From an uncultured Sutterella sp. (GTDB lineage: Bacteria; Pseudomonadota; Gammaproteobacteria; Burkholderiales; Burkholderiaceae_F): a stretch of DNA of 14,379 nt. The notes below the pieces were generated by a model. It had not been told where the DNA came from and made no database searches. It worked only from the letters and a program-made list of their open reading frames with translations. The first letter of the stretch is position 1. Every line of letters begins with the position of its first letter. Where the stretch lies: assembly GCA_900538905.1 (NCBI GenBank), contig UPZS01000048.1, positions 1-14,379 on the forward strand. The letters are read 5' to 3'. The translations under genes and the position numbers were made by a program. Of the stretch, positions 6,246 through 14,379 are shown piece after piece.

Positions 6246-6425
6246 ATGCTGATTTTAAAGGATTTTATTCGGACATTGCAGTTTCATTTCACGAGACATT
6301 TCCCCTCTTCCGTCATTTTCTCAAGCTCAGCGACTTGAGAATATCGTGCAACGTTTCGGCACCCAACTTGCCCTGCTGCTTCGGATAATGAAATCAACAA
6401 AACACTGACCTTCACGAGGTGTTCA
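6246..6425 (+). promoter_or_regulatory. Leader region with an 8-bp inverted repeat
   Basis: The whole gap from hipB to the next gene (6097-6425) holds no gene. It contains the hipBA promoter, the dif-like copy 2 and this leader. TTCTCAAG at 6318-6325 and CTTGAGAA at 6334-6341 are perfect inverted repeats with an 8-base spacer, about 85 bases before the start at 6426. This is a possible binding site for a regulator such as the AraC-family protein downstream. A GAGGTG ribosome site (6415-6420) precedes the ATG by five bases. GATAAT at 6384-6389 resembles a -10 box, but no -35 sits at proper distance. Confidence 0.35.
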
Positions 6426-7247
6426 ATGTCGGAAAAATCTCTTTCACGTCGCAATCTTTTGGGTGGGTCCGCCGGACTCGCCGCAGGAGCAGTTTTCATG
6501 TCCGCACTCAATCCGGCCGCAGCCGCCGCACCGGCTGTTTCCGATCTTGCAAAGACCGATCCCGAATACGCACGCTTCTTCAAGTACTTTGATGAGGAAG
6601 AAGTCGCAAAGACGGTCGAGCCCATTCTGGGTAAAGCTCACCGCCACTTCGTCATTCTTGCCGCGCTGCTCGGTTGCGGCGGAAAGGAAGAATTCGAGGT
6701 CCGTTTGCCGCAGGCGCTCGACGCCGGCGTAACGCCCACGCAGGTTCGCGAAATCGTTTATCAGGCCACCGCTTATCTCGGCATAGGACGTGTCCGCGGA
6801 TTCGTCGACATCATGAACCGTGTCTTTACCTCGCGCGGCGTAAAGCTCCCCCTTCCCGATACCACCGAACAGAAGGATGTCGAGCGTGTCGTCAAGGGTG
6901 AAGCCGCTCAGGTTGAAATCTTCGGAGCGGGCATGAAGGGCTTTGCCACTTCCGGCCCCGAAAAGACCGTTGCCATCCGTCGCTGGCTCTCTGCCAACTG
7001 CTTCGGCGACTACTATGTTCGCTCCGGCCTGTCACTGCAGGAACGTGAACTCGTTACCTTCTGCTACCTGGCCGCGCAAGGCGACACCACCGCTCAGATG
7101 GCAGCACACGCTGTTGGCAACCTTAAGATGGGCAACAACGAGGAAATTCTGATCGCCACTTGTCTGCAGTTTGCACCTCTCCTCGGCTACCCGCGAACGC
7201 TCAACGCGCTCGCGGTCGTTGAAAAGGCTGCTCATCCGGCTAAATAA
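6426..7247 (+). CDS. Tat-exported carboxymuconolactone decarboxylase-family protein (two CMD domains)
   Basis: A 273-residue protein with a Tat signal peptide (SRRNLLGGSAGLAAG, residues 7-21; alanine-rich cleavage region near 31-36), so it is folded in the cytoplasm and exported to the periplasm. Two AhpD-fold/CMD repeats follow. The first spans about residues 65-135 (HRHFVILAALLGCGGKEEF, then QALDAGVTPTQVREIVYQAT). The second spans about 180-265 (LSLQERELVTFCYLAAQGD, then GNNEEILIATCLQFAPLLGY). CMD proteins include gamma-carboxymuconolactone decarboxylases and alkylhydroperoxidase-like redox proteins. The CxxC pair of AhpD peroxidases is absent, and each repeat has only isolated cysteines, so peroxidase activity is doubtful. 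The substrate is unknown. An AraC-family gene follows on the same strand, probably its regulator. Confidence 0.85.
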   Translation: MSEKSLSRRNLLGGSAGLAAGAVFMSALNPAAAAAPAVSDLAKTDPEYARFFKYFDEEEVAKTVEPILGKAHRHFVILAALLGCGGKEEFEVRLPQALDAGVTPTQVREIVYQATAYLGIGRVRGFVDIMNRVFTSRGVKLPLPDTTEQKDVERVVKGEAAQVEIFGAGMKGFATSGPEKTVAIRRWLSANCFGDYYVRSGLSLQERELVTFCYLAAQGDTTAQMAAHAVGNLKMGNNEEILIATCLQFAPLLGYPRTLNALAVVEKAAHPAK

Positions 7248-7262
7248 AAAAGTCGGAGGCAA

Positions 7263-7310
7263 TTCAGGCTGCCTGCGTTTCCTCTTTGGCAAGCAGCCTG
7301 AAACATTTTT
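7263..7310 (+). terminator. Terminator-like hairpin between CMD gene and araC-type gene
   Basis: TTCAGGCTGC (7263-7272) and GCAGCCTGAA (7293-7302) are perfect 10-bp arms with a 20-base loop, followed by ACATTTTT. The stem is strong, but two or three bases separate it from the T-run, so termination may be partial. This lies 15 bases after the CMD stop and 60 bases before the regulator start. Confidence 0.6.
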
Positions 7311-7370
7311 AAACAGAGTGCCTTTCCAGCTAACTACAATGCAAAGTTTGTGCAAAACTACGGGTGCAAA

Positions 7371-8384
7371 ATGAGTACGCTATGGCTTTCCAATTGCCAA
7401 TGCGAGTGTGATGACAAACCTTGTTCGGAAGAACAAAGAAAGGATTCGCTTGTGTTCGAGATTACGCTTTCAGAAGATCTTCGCACCCGTCTGGATGCGC
7501 TTAAGGATATTGCTCTGAATCAGTGGAGAGAAAACGGTGTCTCTCTTTTTTCTCCCAAATCAATGCCTCGGCTGCACTTTCATGTGCAACCCTGTCAGAT
7601 CGTCAATACCAATACTTTTTACACGCTTTCAACCGGTCTAATTCTTCAAGGTCGCAAGCGCAGCACGACTGACGGACAAAACATTGAGTACGGTAAAGGC
7701 ACGAGTTGCACGACGGCGGCGGACTCCCCTGCCAGCTACGAGGTGACATGCGCCTCAGATTCCAAGCCTTTTGTTTCGATTTCCGTTGAACTTGATCCTC
7801 AGGTTCTAACCGACCTTTTAGCTACTTGCCCTGAAATCGCCGCAAAACACAAAGGAGTCGTCGTTGGGCTCTCTGTGCATGCATTCACAGCAATGCCGGC
7901 CACTGTCGACATTGTTGAAGCCTTCGAGCGTCTATTGCGCTTGGTTTATCAGAATCCTGAACAACTTCCTACACGCGGTCCGATCATTGAACGGGAACTG
8001 ACTTACGTGCTTTTGATGAGCCCGCAAGGCGCCGCCCTGTCCCAGTTCTTCAGCCAAAACACGCCCGCCAACCGCATCAATCGCGCGATTCAGTGGATCC
8101 GTCAAAACACAGGTAAACCGCTTGATATTGAAGCCCTTGCCGAAATGTGCAACATGACACGTTCGACGTTCTATCGACATTTCCAGACGGTCACAAAAAT
8201 GACGCCGTTGCAGTATTACAAACGTCAGTGCCTGTTCCTCGCTCAGCACCTGATGGTGGCTCGCGGTTACAGCGCGAGTCAGGCTGCCTACGAAGTCGGT
8301 TACACAAGTCCGAATCAGTTCAGTCGCGAATACAAGCGCACATTCGGTTTGCCGCCGAAAAAATCAATAACCGAGCGAAACTGA
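7371..8384 (+). CDS. AraC-family transcriptional regulator
   Basis: From the ATG at 7371 this is a 337-residue regulator. The N-terminal part (about residues 35-215) fits the AraC_N-type effector domain (GLILQGRKRSTTDGQNIEYG). The C-terminal part (about 233-335) is an AraC/XylS DNA-binding domain with two helix-turn-helix units: IEALAEMCNMTRSTFYRHFQ, then ASQAAYEVGYTSPNQFSREY and the closing KRTFGLPPK. The start is uncertain: GTG 7350 would add seven residues, and GTG 7452, with AAAGGA upstream, would remove the first 27. With the 7371 start the N terminus has four close cysteines (C9, C11, C13, C18). Its position after the Tat-CMD gene suggests it controls that gene, with some expression past the hairpin at 7263. 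Confidence 0.85.
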   Translation: MSTLWLSNCQCECDDKPCSEEQRKDSLVFEITLSEDLRTRLDALKDIALNQWRENGVSLFSPKSMPRLHFHVQPCQIVNTNTFYTLSTGLILQGRKRSTTDGQNIEYGKGTSCTTAADSPASYEVTCASDSKPFVSISVELDPQVLTDLLATCPEIAAKHKGVVVGLSVHAFTAMPATVDIVEAFERLLRLVYQNPEQLPTRGPIIERELTYVLLMSPQGAALSQFFSQNTPANRINRAIQWIRQNTGKPLDIEALAEMCNMTRSTFYRHFQTVTKMTPLQYYKRQCLFLAQHLMVARGYSASQAAYEVGYTSPNQFSREYKRTFGLPPKKSITERN

Positions 8385-8403
8385 TCAGCTCATTTTTTCT
8401 GCG

Positions 8404-8451
8404 AAAAAACAGCAGAGCCTTGCCGAAACGCTCTCGACAAGGCTCTGTTTT
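8404..8451. terminator. Bidirectional intrinsic terminator
   Basis: CAGAGCCTTG (8413-8422) pairs perfectly with CAAGGCTCTG (8438-8447), extended inward by CGA/TCG after one mismatch, with a 7-base loop. TTTTA follows on the + strand, and an AAAAAA tract (8404-8409) precedes the stem, giving a U-run on the - strand. It serves the converging AraC-family gene and the RsmB-family gene. Confidence 0.8.
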
Positions 8452-8470
8452 ACTTCAGCTCAGACAAGAA

Positions 8471-9934
8471 TCAGGCTTTCTTCTTGTGTAATACGGCCGC
8501 AAAGAAGCCGTCCGTGTGATGGCGGTGAGGCAACATCACAAAAAAGTCACCAAATTCTTCCTTCTGGAAATCTGGCAACATTACGCCCTGCTTCGCCAGG
8601 ACGTCAGTAGCATTCAGAAGTTCAAACTCCGGATGAGATTCCAGGAAAGTCTTAACGACGTCCTGATTTTCCCGCTGAAGTACCGAGCACGTCGCGTACA
8701 CAAGGCGGCCATCAGGCTTAAGAAGCTTCGCCGCCTCTTCCAGCACACTCTTTTGCACCGCGTTGATGCGATCGAGTTCCTGCGGTGTTAGGCGCCACTT
8801 CAGGTCCGGGTTACGGCGAAGCGTGCCGGTACCGGTACAGGGCGCATCCACCAGAACACGGTCAAATTTACCGCGCAGACGCTTGATTCGGTTGTCCTTT
8901 TCATCACGGATGGCGACCGGATGAACGTTGGAAAGTCCGGCACGGCGCATACGCGGGGTGAGCCCCTGCAAGCGCTTTTCATTGATGTCAAAAGCGTACA
9001 GACGACCGGAAGACTTCATCAGTGCACCGAGAGCCAGTGTCTTGCCTCCTGCGCCGGCACAGAAGTCACACACCATTTCGCCGCGCTTGGCGCCCACAAG
9101 ACGCGCAATGAGCTGACTGCCCTCGTCCTGAATGTCGATTCGGCCTTCCTGATAGACAGGCCAGCGAATCAGACCGAGCTTATCCGTCAGGCGAATACCG
9201 TCGGGCGAGAACTGCATGAGTTCAGCCGTTACCTTGTGTTCGGAAAGTTCCGCAATGACGTCTTCTCGCTTAGCCTTCAACGTATTGACGCGCAAATCAA
9301 GCGGAGCTGCCTGAAGCGAAGCTTCAAAAAGCTGCGGTGCGGCTTCGCCGTACTGCTTGCTTTCGAGTTCGTACAGCCAGAACGGCATCTCGGCACGGAC
9401 TTCGGGCGGAGCCTTTTCGAGCTTCAAGGCAAGCATATTGGTCACCGGCCCTTTTTCGGAACCGAGAACCTGATCGCCCATGCTCTCGACACCGTACTGC
9501 ATCGCCAACGTCAGGAACGCAGCCACCTTGGGAGCGCGCTCGGGCTTGACGGGCTTCATGCGCCAGGCAATTTCGGAATAGTGCCGCAGCGCATAGAAAA
9601 TGGCTTCGGCCAAAATCGTTCGATCACGGCTACCCAGCTTAGGGTTGGACTTGAAGAACGCCTTCATGAGCGTATCAGCCGGTCCATCGAGCTTAAGAAT
9701 CACCGCAAAAGCGCGCGCCAACTCACCCGCGATCAGATTGGTGATGCGGACTTTGCTCGGATTGAGTTTTTGCTGACGCATTGCAGCAGGAACGCCTTTG
9801 ACGGGAGCAGCCTTGCGATTTTGCTCAGCCTGACGCTTTTGCGCAGCGCGCTGACGTTCCGTAAGCTTCTTTTCCGTTTTTTCTCGACGGACCTTAACCG
9901 GCGCAAACGGCATCTTTTTGGTTTTCTGTTCCAT
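8471..9934 (-). CDS. rsmB: RsmB/NOP-family rRNA (cytosine-C5) methyltransferase
   Basis: A 487-residue SAM-dependent enzyme that should methylate cytosine at C5 in 16S rRNA. After a basic N-terminal extension (residues 1-60, many K and R) comes a helical NusB-like RNA-binding region (about 75-190), then the methyltransferase. Key motifs: VCDFCAGAGGKTL (288-300, SAM binding), YAFDIN (313-318, ribose contact), DAPCTGTGTLRRNP (363-376, motif IV with C366) and YATCSV (413-418, motif VI with nucleophile C416). Both cysteines expected for RNA m5C methyltransferases are present. The ATG at 9934 is 11 bases past the purN stop, so it is probably translated from the purN transcript; a longer frame to 9958 would overlap purN. 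Many Burkholderiales carry more than one RsmB-like gene, so the exact position modified (C967 or another) is not certain. Confidence 0.87.
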   Translation of the reverse strand: MEQKTKKMPFAPVKVRREKTEKKLTERQRAAQKRQAEQNRKAAPVKGVPAAMRQQKLNPSKVRITNLIAGELARAFAVILKLDGPADTLMKAFFKSNPKLGSRDRTILAEAIFYALRHYSEIAWRMKPVKPERAPKVAAFLTLAMQYGVESMGDQVLGSEKGPVTNMLALKLEKAPPEVRAEMPFWLYELESKQYGEAAPQLFEASLQAAPLDLRVNTLKAKREDVIAELSEHKVTAELMQFSPDGIRLTDKLGLIRWPVYQEGRIDIQDEGSQLIARLVGAKRGEMVCDFCAGAGGKTLALGALMKSSGRLYAFDINEKRLQGLTPRMRRAGLSNVHPVAIRDEKDNRIKRLRGKFDRVLVDAPCTGTGTLRRNPDLKWRLTPQELDRINAVQKSVLEEAAKLLKPDGRLVYATCSVLQRENQDVVKTFLESHPEFELLNATDVLAKQGVMLPDFQKEEFGDFFVMLPHRHHTDGFFAAVLHKKKA

Positions 9935-9945
9935 GGTTGTGTTTC

Positions 9946-10599
9946 TCAAGCGCAGCAATCAAAAACAGCAAGAGACTTAGCCGTTTCGTCATCCGTCACG
10001 GTGCGGCCGTCGACAAGCTTGACCTTGCCGGAAGCCACGGCCTTGACGGCACGCGGATAAAGAATGTGTTCGAGACGAAGCCCTCGGTGGGCAAGCGTAT
10101 CGGCATCGTCACTGGCGAGCACCGGCACGACGGCCTGACCGATGATGGCGCCGCCATCGAGTTCGGAACTCACGAAGTGCACCGTACAGCCGTGCACGCG
10201 AACACCTGCCTGGAGTGCGCGGTTGTGCGTATCGAGTCCCTTAAAAAGCGGCAACAGAGCAGGGTGAATATTGAGAATCTTGCCTTCGTAATGATCGACA
10301 AAGACAGGCGTCAAAACACGCATGAACCCTGCGAGCACCACCACGTCCGGATTGTGCTTGTCGATGATCTCAATCATGGCGCGCTCAAAAGCTTCACGGG
10401 TATCAAACGCCTTGTGATCTACCACGGCCGTTTCAATACCCATTTCCTTGGCGCGATCAAGCCCGGCCGCATCGGGGCGGTTGGAAAGCACGAGCGAAAT
10501 ACGGATACCCTCGGCAGCCCAATTTTCCCGTTCGCAGGCCTGAGCAATCGCCACAAAGTTCGAGCCGCGGCCCGAGATCAAAACAACGATGTTTTTCAT
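9946..10599 (-). CDS. purN: Phosphoribosylglycinamide formyltransferase (GAR transformylase)
   Basis: A 217-residue PurN, which transfers the formyl group of 10-formyltetrahydrofolate to glycinamide ribonucleotide in step three of purine synthesis. Visible motifs: the N-terminal phosphate-binding ISGRGSN (8-14); KILNIHPALLPLFKG (107-121) with catalytic N110 and H112; and HGCTVHFVSSELDGGAIIGQ (136-155) with D148. These correspond to E. coli N106, H108 and D144, all offset by four. Length is normal for the family. The ATG at 10599 begins the conserved strand (MKNIVVLISG); the frame stays open upstream to 10644, but those codons do not resemble the family. The gene leads a two-gene unit with the RsmB-family gene. 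Confidence 0.95.
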   Translation of the reverse strand: MKNIVVLISGRGSNFVAIAQACERENWAAEGIRISLVLSNRPDAAGLDRAKEMGIETAVVDHKAFDTREAFERAMIEIIDKHNPDVVVLAGFMRVLTPVFVDHYEGKILNIHPALLPLFKGLDTHNRALQAGVRVHGCTVHFVSSELDGGAIIGQAVVPVLASDDADTLAHRGLRLEHILYPRAVKAVASGKVKLVDGRTVTDDETAKSLAVFDCCA

Positions 10600-10781
10600 A
10601 AATGCAAATGCACCCGAATCTTTCTCAAGACCGGGTTGACACATATCTGATTAATAGAAAACTGGAAATCTCGAATAGACAAGAAGTGCCGAAACAGCCG
10701 TCGACACTCGCTCCGTTATGGCAGGGCAATTGTACTTGAGTTGCGGCAACCGCAGAAGATTCCGGTGAAACAAGAATTTGC
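10600..10781. other. Divergent intergenic region between purN and ribF
   Basis: No gene is seen. The region must hold the purN promoter, but I could not assign a convincing -35/-10 pair on the - strand. A TTGACA at 10636-10641 on the + strand has no good -10 partner. Around 10740-10754 two short inverted repeats overlap: GTTGC-G-GCAAC (10740-10750) and TGCGG-CAA-CCGCA (10742-10754). They are possible protein-binding sites between the divergent genes, with no known match. Confidence 0.3.
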
Positions 10782-10811
10782 CTTACATGGCCTATGTCGC
10801 ATTCGTATAAT
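10782..10811 (+). promoter_or_regulatory. Sigma-70 promoter for ribF (and probably ileS)
   Basis: A perfect TATAAT at 10806-10811 with a -35-like CTTACA (4 of 6) at 10782-10787 and an 18-base spacer. It lies about 90 bases upstream of the ribF start. No other -10 of this quality is seen in the gap. Confidence 0.55.
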
Positions 10812-10900
10812 CTGCGGCGGCAAGTTTTCTGCGCATAATCCTAAACAACCTTCGCAAGAGCTTGACCAGTATTTAGGCAACCCTCACCCTACAGACCGGC

Positions 10901-11839
10901 ATGCAAATCATTCGCGGCCTTCCCGGCCCCTCTCACAAACGTCCCTGCGCAGTTGCCATCGGGAATTTCGACGGCGTTCATCTCGGCCACCAGCGACTTC
11001 TTCGGGCGGTAACAAAGGAAGCGCACGCTCGAGGTCTTGCCGCCGCAGTCGTTACGTTTGAACCGCACCCGCGTGAGCTCTTTGGTAAGGAGCCCTTTGC
11101 CCGTATCAGCACGTTACGCGACAAGATGATTGCCATTGCCGGCTGCGGCATTGACGCTGTTTACATCATGCCCTTTCACAAACGCTTTGCTGCGCTCTCG
11201 CCCGAGGCGTTTGTTCGCAACATTCTTTCTGAAGGCATCAGTTGCCGCTGGGTGACGGTTGGCGATAACTTCCATTTCGGCGCAGGCGGCTCGGGTGATT
11301 TTGCCGATCTCAAGCGACTGGGCGAAACCTTTGGTTTTGAGGCTCTTGCTACCCCTCTTCTCTATCAATCGGATGAAAGAGTGTCGAGTTCCTGTATTCG
11401 TGAGGCGATGGCTTTAGGCGATCTCAATGAAGCACAAACCATGCTGGGCCGTCCCTACCGTGTCACTGGCCGTGTCATTCACGGCGCAGCACTCGGCCGG
11501 ACACTGGGCTTTCCGACGCTCAATGTCGCAATGCTGCCTCCCGGATCCAAGGCCGTCTGCGCGCTGCATGGCGTCTTTGCAGTGCGCGTCAAGGGGCTTG
11601 AAGGCGACACTGTTTTCGGCGGCGCCGCTAGCCTGGGCTACAAACCGACTGTAGCATCCGATCGGCGCTGGCTACTGGAAACGTTCGTCTTCAACTATTC
11701 GGGCAACGCATACGGTCGCATCGTTGAAATCGAGTTCGTGCAAAAGCTCCGAGATGAAAAAAAGTTCTCGGGACTCGATGAACTTAAAGCCGCCATCCAA
11801 CGCGACGCAGAGGCAGCAAGACATCTTTTGGGTGTTTAG
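10901..11839 (+). CDS. ribF: Bifunctional riboflavin kinase/FAD synthetase
   Basis: A 312-residue RibF. The N-terminal FMN adenylyltransferase domain has AIGNFDGVHLGHQRLL (19-34, nucleotide-binding HxGH-like), FEPHPRE (53-59), VGDNFHFGAGGSGD (120-133) and the SSSCIREAM segment (162-170). The C-terminal riboflavin kinase domain has GRVIHGAALGRTLGFPTLNV (190-209) with the PTLN nucleotide/metal motif, and E260 (LLETFVF) at the place of the catalytic glutamate. It makes FMN and FAD in the cytoplasm. Length is normal. No clear Shine-Dalgarno precedes the ATG. It lies 238 bases upstream of ileS on the same strand; ribF-ileS order is common in proteobacteria. Confidence 0.95.
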   Translation: MQIIRGLPGPSHKRPCAVAIGNFDGVHLGHQRLLRAVTKEAHARGLAAAVVTFEPHPRELFGKEPFARISTLRDKMIAIAGCGIDAVYIMPFHKRFAALSPEAFVRNILSEGISCRWVTVGDNFHFGAGGSGDFADLKRLGETFGFEALATPLLYQSDERVSSSCIREAMALGDLNEAQTMLGRPYRVTGRVIHGAALGRTLGFPTLNVAMLPPGSKAVCALHGVFAVRVKGLEGDTVFGGAASLGYKPTVASDRRWLLETFVFNYSGNAYGRIVEIEFVQKLRDEKKFSGLDELKAAIQRDAEAARHLLGV

Positions 11840-12077
11840 GGAACAAAAGAAAGATTCGTCTTAAGAGATTCACGCAACGTATCGCTTTAGCCGATTCACT
11901 CCGAGAAGCTGGCCGAGCGCCATAAGCAAGCTTACCTATAGCAAACGAAGCGCTTCTGACTGTAAACTAACGACTCGTTGCGCTTGCGCCTTCCTGACAG
12001 CGCTTTTTATCGCGCATCTCAAAATTTATTCCTTTTCAATCTTTCAGAAGAGCCCGAGGGGGCCTGGAGTTTGACAC

Positions 12078-14379
12078 ATGGCTAAAGCCGATAAAGCCGG
12101 CAATACGGCAAAGTACCCGCTTAATCTACCCGATACCGCCTTTCCGATGCGCGGCGACCTGCCCAAGCGTGAACCCGTCTGGGTTGCCGACTGGGAAAAG
12201 CGCGACCTGTATCACACGATTCAAAACGTCTGCAAAAACCGCCGTAACCGTTTCGTGCTGCACGACGGTCCGCCGTATGCCAACGGTGAAATTCACCTCG
12301 GCCATGCCTTAAACAAGATTCTCAAGGACATCGTCAACAAGACCAAGCTTTTTGAGGGCTACGATGTCCCCTACGTGCCGGGCTGGGACTGCCACGGCAT
12401 GCCGATCGAAATCCAGATCGAAAAGATGTACGGCAAGGGGCTCGAAAAGACCGACCTGATGGCCAAGGCCCGCGCCTATGCCAAGGAACAGGTCGCCAAG
12501 CAGAAAGCCGGCTTCAAGCGTCTGGGCGTGCTCGCCGACTGGGAAAATCCGTACCTGACGATGCGCCCGGAAACGGAAGCCGCCGAAATCCGCACGCTTG
12601 CCCGCATCGTGAAGAAGGGCTACGTGTACCGCGGCTTGAAGCCCGTTAACTGGTGCTTTGACTGCTGCTCGGCGTTGGCCGAAGCCGAAGTCGAATACGC
12701 CGACCGCGAAAGCTACGCCATCGACGTCGCCTTCCCTCTTTCCGAAGAAGACAAGCCCAAGGTTGAAGAACTGATGGGCGTGAAGATTGAAAAGCCCTGC
12801 TACACGGTGATCTGGACCACGACTCCGTGGACGATCCCGGCCAACCAGGCCATTAACATGCACCCGGATCTGTCGTACGCTCTCGTTGACTGCGGCGACA
12901 AGTACCTGATTCTGGGCACCAACCTTGTGGAAGATTGCCTCAAGCGCTACAAGCTCGAAGGCAAGATCGTCGGCGAAACCAACGGCAAGAACCTCGATCA
13001 CGTCCGCTTCATGCACCCCTTCAGCCAATTGCACGAAGGCTTCAAGCGCTTCTCGCCGGTGTTCCTCGGTGAGTACGTGGAAGCCACGAGCGGTACGGGC
13101 GTCGTGCACTCTGCTCCGGCCTACGGCCTGGACGACTTTGTTTCGTGCAAGGCCAACGGCATGACCAACGATCAGATTCTCAACCCGGTGATGGGCAACG
13201 GCGTCTATGCCGACTGGCTCCCGCTCTTCGGCGGTCTCAACATCTGGAAGGCTCAGCCCAAGATTGTTGACACGATGCGCGTGGCGGGCGTGCTGCTTAA
13301 CTGCGAAATGATCCAGCACAGCTACATGCACTGCTGGCGCCACAAGACGCCGCTCATCTATCGTGCAACGGCTCAGTGGTTCATCCGCATGGACAAGCCC
13401 ACGGCCGACACCAAGGGCGTGCTCAACACCGAAGCCGAAGAAAAGAGCCTGCGCGAAACGGCTCTGGCAGGTGTCGATGCCACCAAGTTCATCCCGTCCT
13501 GGGGCTACAACCGTTTGCACGCCATGATCGAGAACCGTCCCGACTGGTGCATCTCGCGTCAGCGCAACTGGGGCGTACCCCTGCCCTTCTTCATGAACAA
13601 GGCAACGGGTGAACTGCATCCGCGTACGCTCGAAATCATGGAAGAAGTCGCCCAACGCGCTGAAAAAGAAGGCATCGAAGCCTGGGTGAAGGCTAAGGCC
13701 GAAGACTTCATGCCCGCCGAAGAAGCCGCTCAGTACGACAAGACCACCGACATTCTCGACGTGTGGTTCGACTCCGGTTCCACGTACGAAACCGTGATGA
13801 ACGGCTCGCACAAAGACGTCTACGACGGCAAGCCTCACTGCGACCTCTACCTTGAAGGCAGCGATCAGCACCGCGGCTGGTTCCATTCCTCCCTGTTGAC
13901 GAGTTCCATCCTTTACGGCCGTCCGCCCTACGATGCGCTTCTCACGCACGGCTTCCTCGTCGACGAAGAAGGCAAGAAGATGTCCAAATCCCGCGGCAAT
14001 GCCATGGGTCCGAAGGAAATCTACGAAAAGTACGGCGCCGAAATCTGCCGTCTCTGGGTGGCTCAGACCGACTACACAGGCGACCTGCGTATCGGCCCGA
14101 CCATCATCAAGGGTGTTGTCGACAGCTACCGCCGCATCCGCAACACGCTGCGATTCCTGCTTGCCAACACGAACGACTTCGACATCAATAAGGATGCCGT
14201 GCCGGTCGATCAGATGCTCGAGCTTGATCGCTGGGCGCTGGCTCGCGTTGCCGAGCTTCAAAAGCAGATCATTGAGGCAAATGAAACCTATAGCTTCCAG
14301 CAGGTCGCCACTCTTTTGATGGGCTTTGCGACCGACGATCTGGGCAGTTTCTACCTTGACATTCTCAAGGACCGCCTCT
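12078..14379 (+). CDS. ileS: Isoleucyl-tRNA synthetase (3' end outside window)
   Basis: The first 767 codons of a class I synthetase that charges tRNA-Ile in the cytoplasm; the frame runs off the window (full family length is about 930-960). Motifs in order: [16 protein letters not shown] with the HIGH-type HLGH at residues 73-76; the editing domain with [11 protein letters not shown] (about 246-256) and [15 protein letters not shown] (about 340-354); [22 protein letters not shown] (about 560); [13 protein letters not shown]; and KMSKS at 634-638 (13977-13991). The ATG has GGAGT eight bases upstream. The 238-base gap after ribF holds no clear terminator. It has short inverted repeats at 11923-11934 and 11947-11956 and a small GCCC/GGGC hairpin at 12052-12063 just before the ribosome site. 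Confidence 0.97.
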   Translation, partial: MAKADKAGNTAKYPLNLPDTAFPMRGDLPKREPVWVADWEKRDLYHTIQNVCKNRRNRFVLHDGPPYANGEIHLGHALNKILKDIVNKTKLFEGYDVPYVPGWDCHGMPIEIQIEKMYGKGLEKTDLMAKARAYAKEQVAKQKAGFKRLGVLADWENPYLTMRPETEAAEIRTLARIVKKGYVYRGLKPVNWCFDCCSALAEAEVEYADRESYAIDVAFPLSEEDKPKVEELMGVKIEKPCYTVIWTTTPWTIPANQAINMHPDLSYALVDCGDKYLILGTNLVEDCLKRYKLEGKIVGETNGKNLDHVRFMHPFSQLHEGFKRFSPVFLGEYVEATSGTGVVHSAPAYGLDDFVSCKANGMTNDQILNPVMGNGVYADWLPLFGGLNIWKAQPKIVDTMRVAGVLLNCEMIQHSYMHCWRHKTPLIYRATAQWFIRMDKPTADTKGVLNTEAEEKSLRETALAGVDATKFIPSWGYNRLHAMIENRPDWCISRQRNWGVPLPFFMNKATGELHPRTLEIMEEVAQRAEKEGIEAWVKAKAEDFMPAEEAAQYDKTTDILDVWFDSGSTYETVMNGSHKDVYDGKPHCDLYLEGSDQHRGWFHSSLLTSSILYGRPPYDALLTHGFLVDEEGKKMSKSRGNAMGPKEIYEKYGAEICRLWVAQTDYTGDLRIGPTIIKGVVDSYRRIRNTLRFLLANTNDFDINKDAVPVDQMLELDRWALARVAELQKQIIEANETYSFQQVATLLMGFATDDLGSFYLDILKDRL

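Noticed and set aside
8921..10060. 379-codon open frame on the + strand
   Set aside because: Antisense to the RsmB-family gene and the end of purN; no domain resemblance and no ribosome site.
11840..12077. Possible T-box or other riboswitch before ileS
   Set aside because: No T-box consensus or large conserved stem is visible, and proteobacterial ileS genes normally lack T-boxes.
12309..14261. 650-codon open frame on the - strand
   Set aside because: It lies wholly antisense to ileS, which shows every synthetase motif. Long antisense frames are a common by-product of biased codon use; the translation has no recognisable domain.
1..14379. CRISPR array, tRNA/rRNA genes, transposase or integrase
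   Set aside because: No regularly spaced repeats, cloverleaf-type sequence or recombinase motifs were found.

Overview
This 14.4-kb window looks like a chromosome segment of a betaproteobacterium of the order Burkholderiales, most plausibly a gut Sutterellaceae (Sutterella/Parasutterella type). The evidence is the ribF-ileS and purN-RsmB-family gene pairings, moderately high GC, and several Tat-exported proteins. The family-level placement is inference from gene order and style, not from a search.

Left part (1-6245), accessory in character. It opens with the 3' portion of a secreted TolB/CsgG-like protein and a small single-pass membrane protein of unknown function, closed by a good intrinsic terminator. 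Next is a divergent pair: a periplasmic M20-family amidohydrolase (- strand) and a cytoplasmic dihydroorotase/hydantoinase-type amidohydrolase (+ strand). A perfect 18-bp palindrome lies between them. Downstream is a 300-bp stretch of gene debris: a Tat signal-peptide remnant (-) and the last codons of a second copy of the amidohydrolase (+). A hipBA toxin-antitoxin operon (-) follows, with a palindrome at its promoter.

Two near-identical 23-bp sequences (22/23) in inverted orientation bracket M20-amidohydrolase-debris-hipBA, at about 1278-1300 and 6219-6241. Each has the layout of a Xer/dif recombination site (CATAA, 6-bp centre, TTATGTT-like arm), and both carry the same asymmetric centre CTACTA. 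This resembles the paired inverted pdif modules described on some plasmids, which often carry toxin-antitoxin genes. It is the most notable observation here.

Middle (6246-8450): a Tat-exported protein with two carboxymuconolactone-decarboxylase-like (AhpD-fold) domains, a terminator hairpin, then an AraC-family regulator that probably controls it. A bidirectional terminator separates this from the next unit.

Right part (8471-14379), housekeeping. On the - strand purN and an RsmB/NOP-family rRNA cytosine methyltransferase form a two-gene unit (11-nt gap). On the + strand ribF is preceded by a TATAAT promoter and followed by ileS, which runs off the window. No tRNA, rRNA, CRISPR array, transposase or integrase gene was seen.
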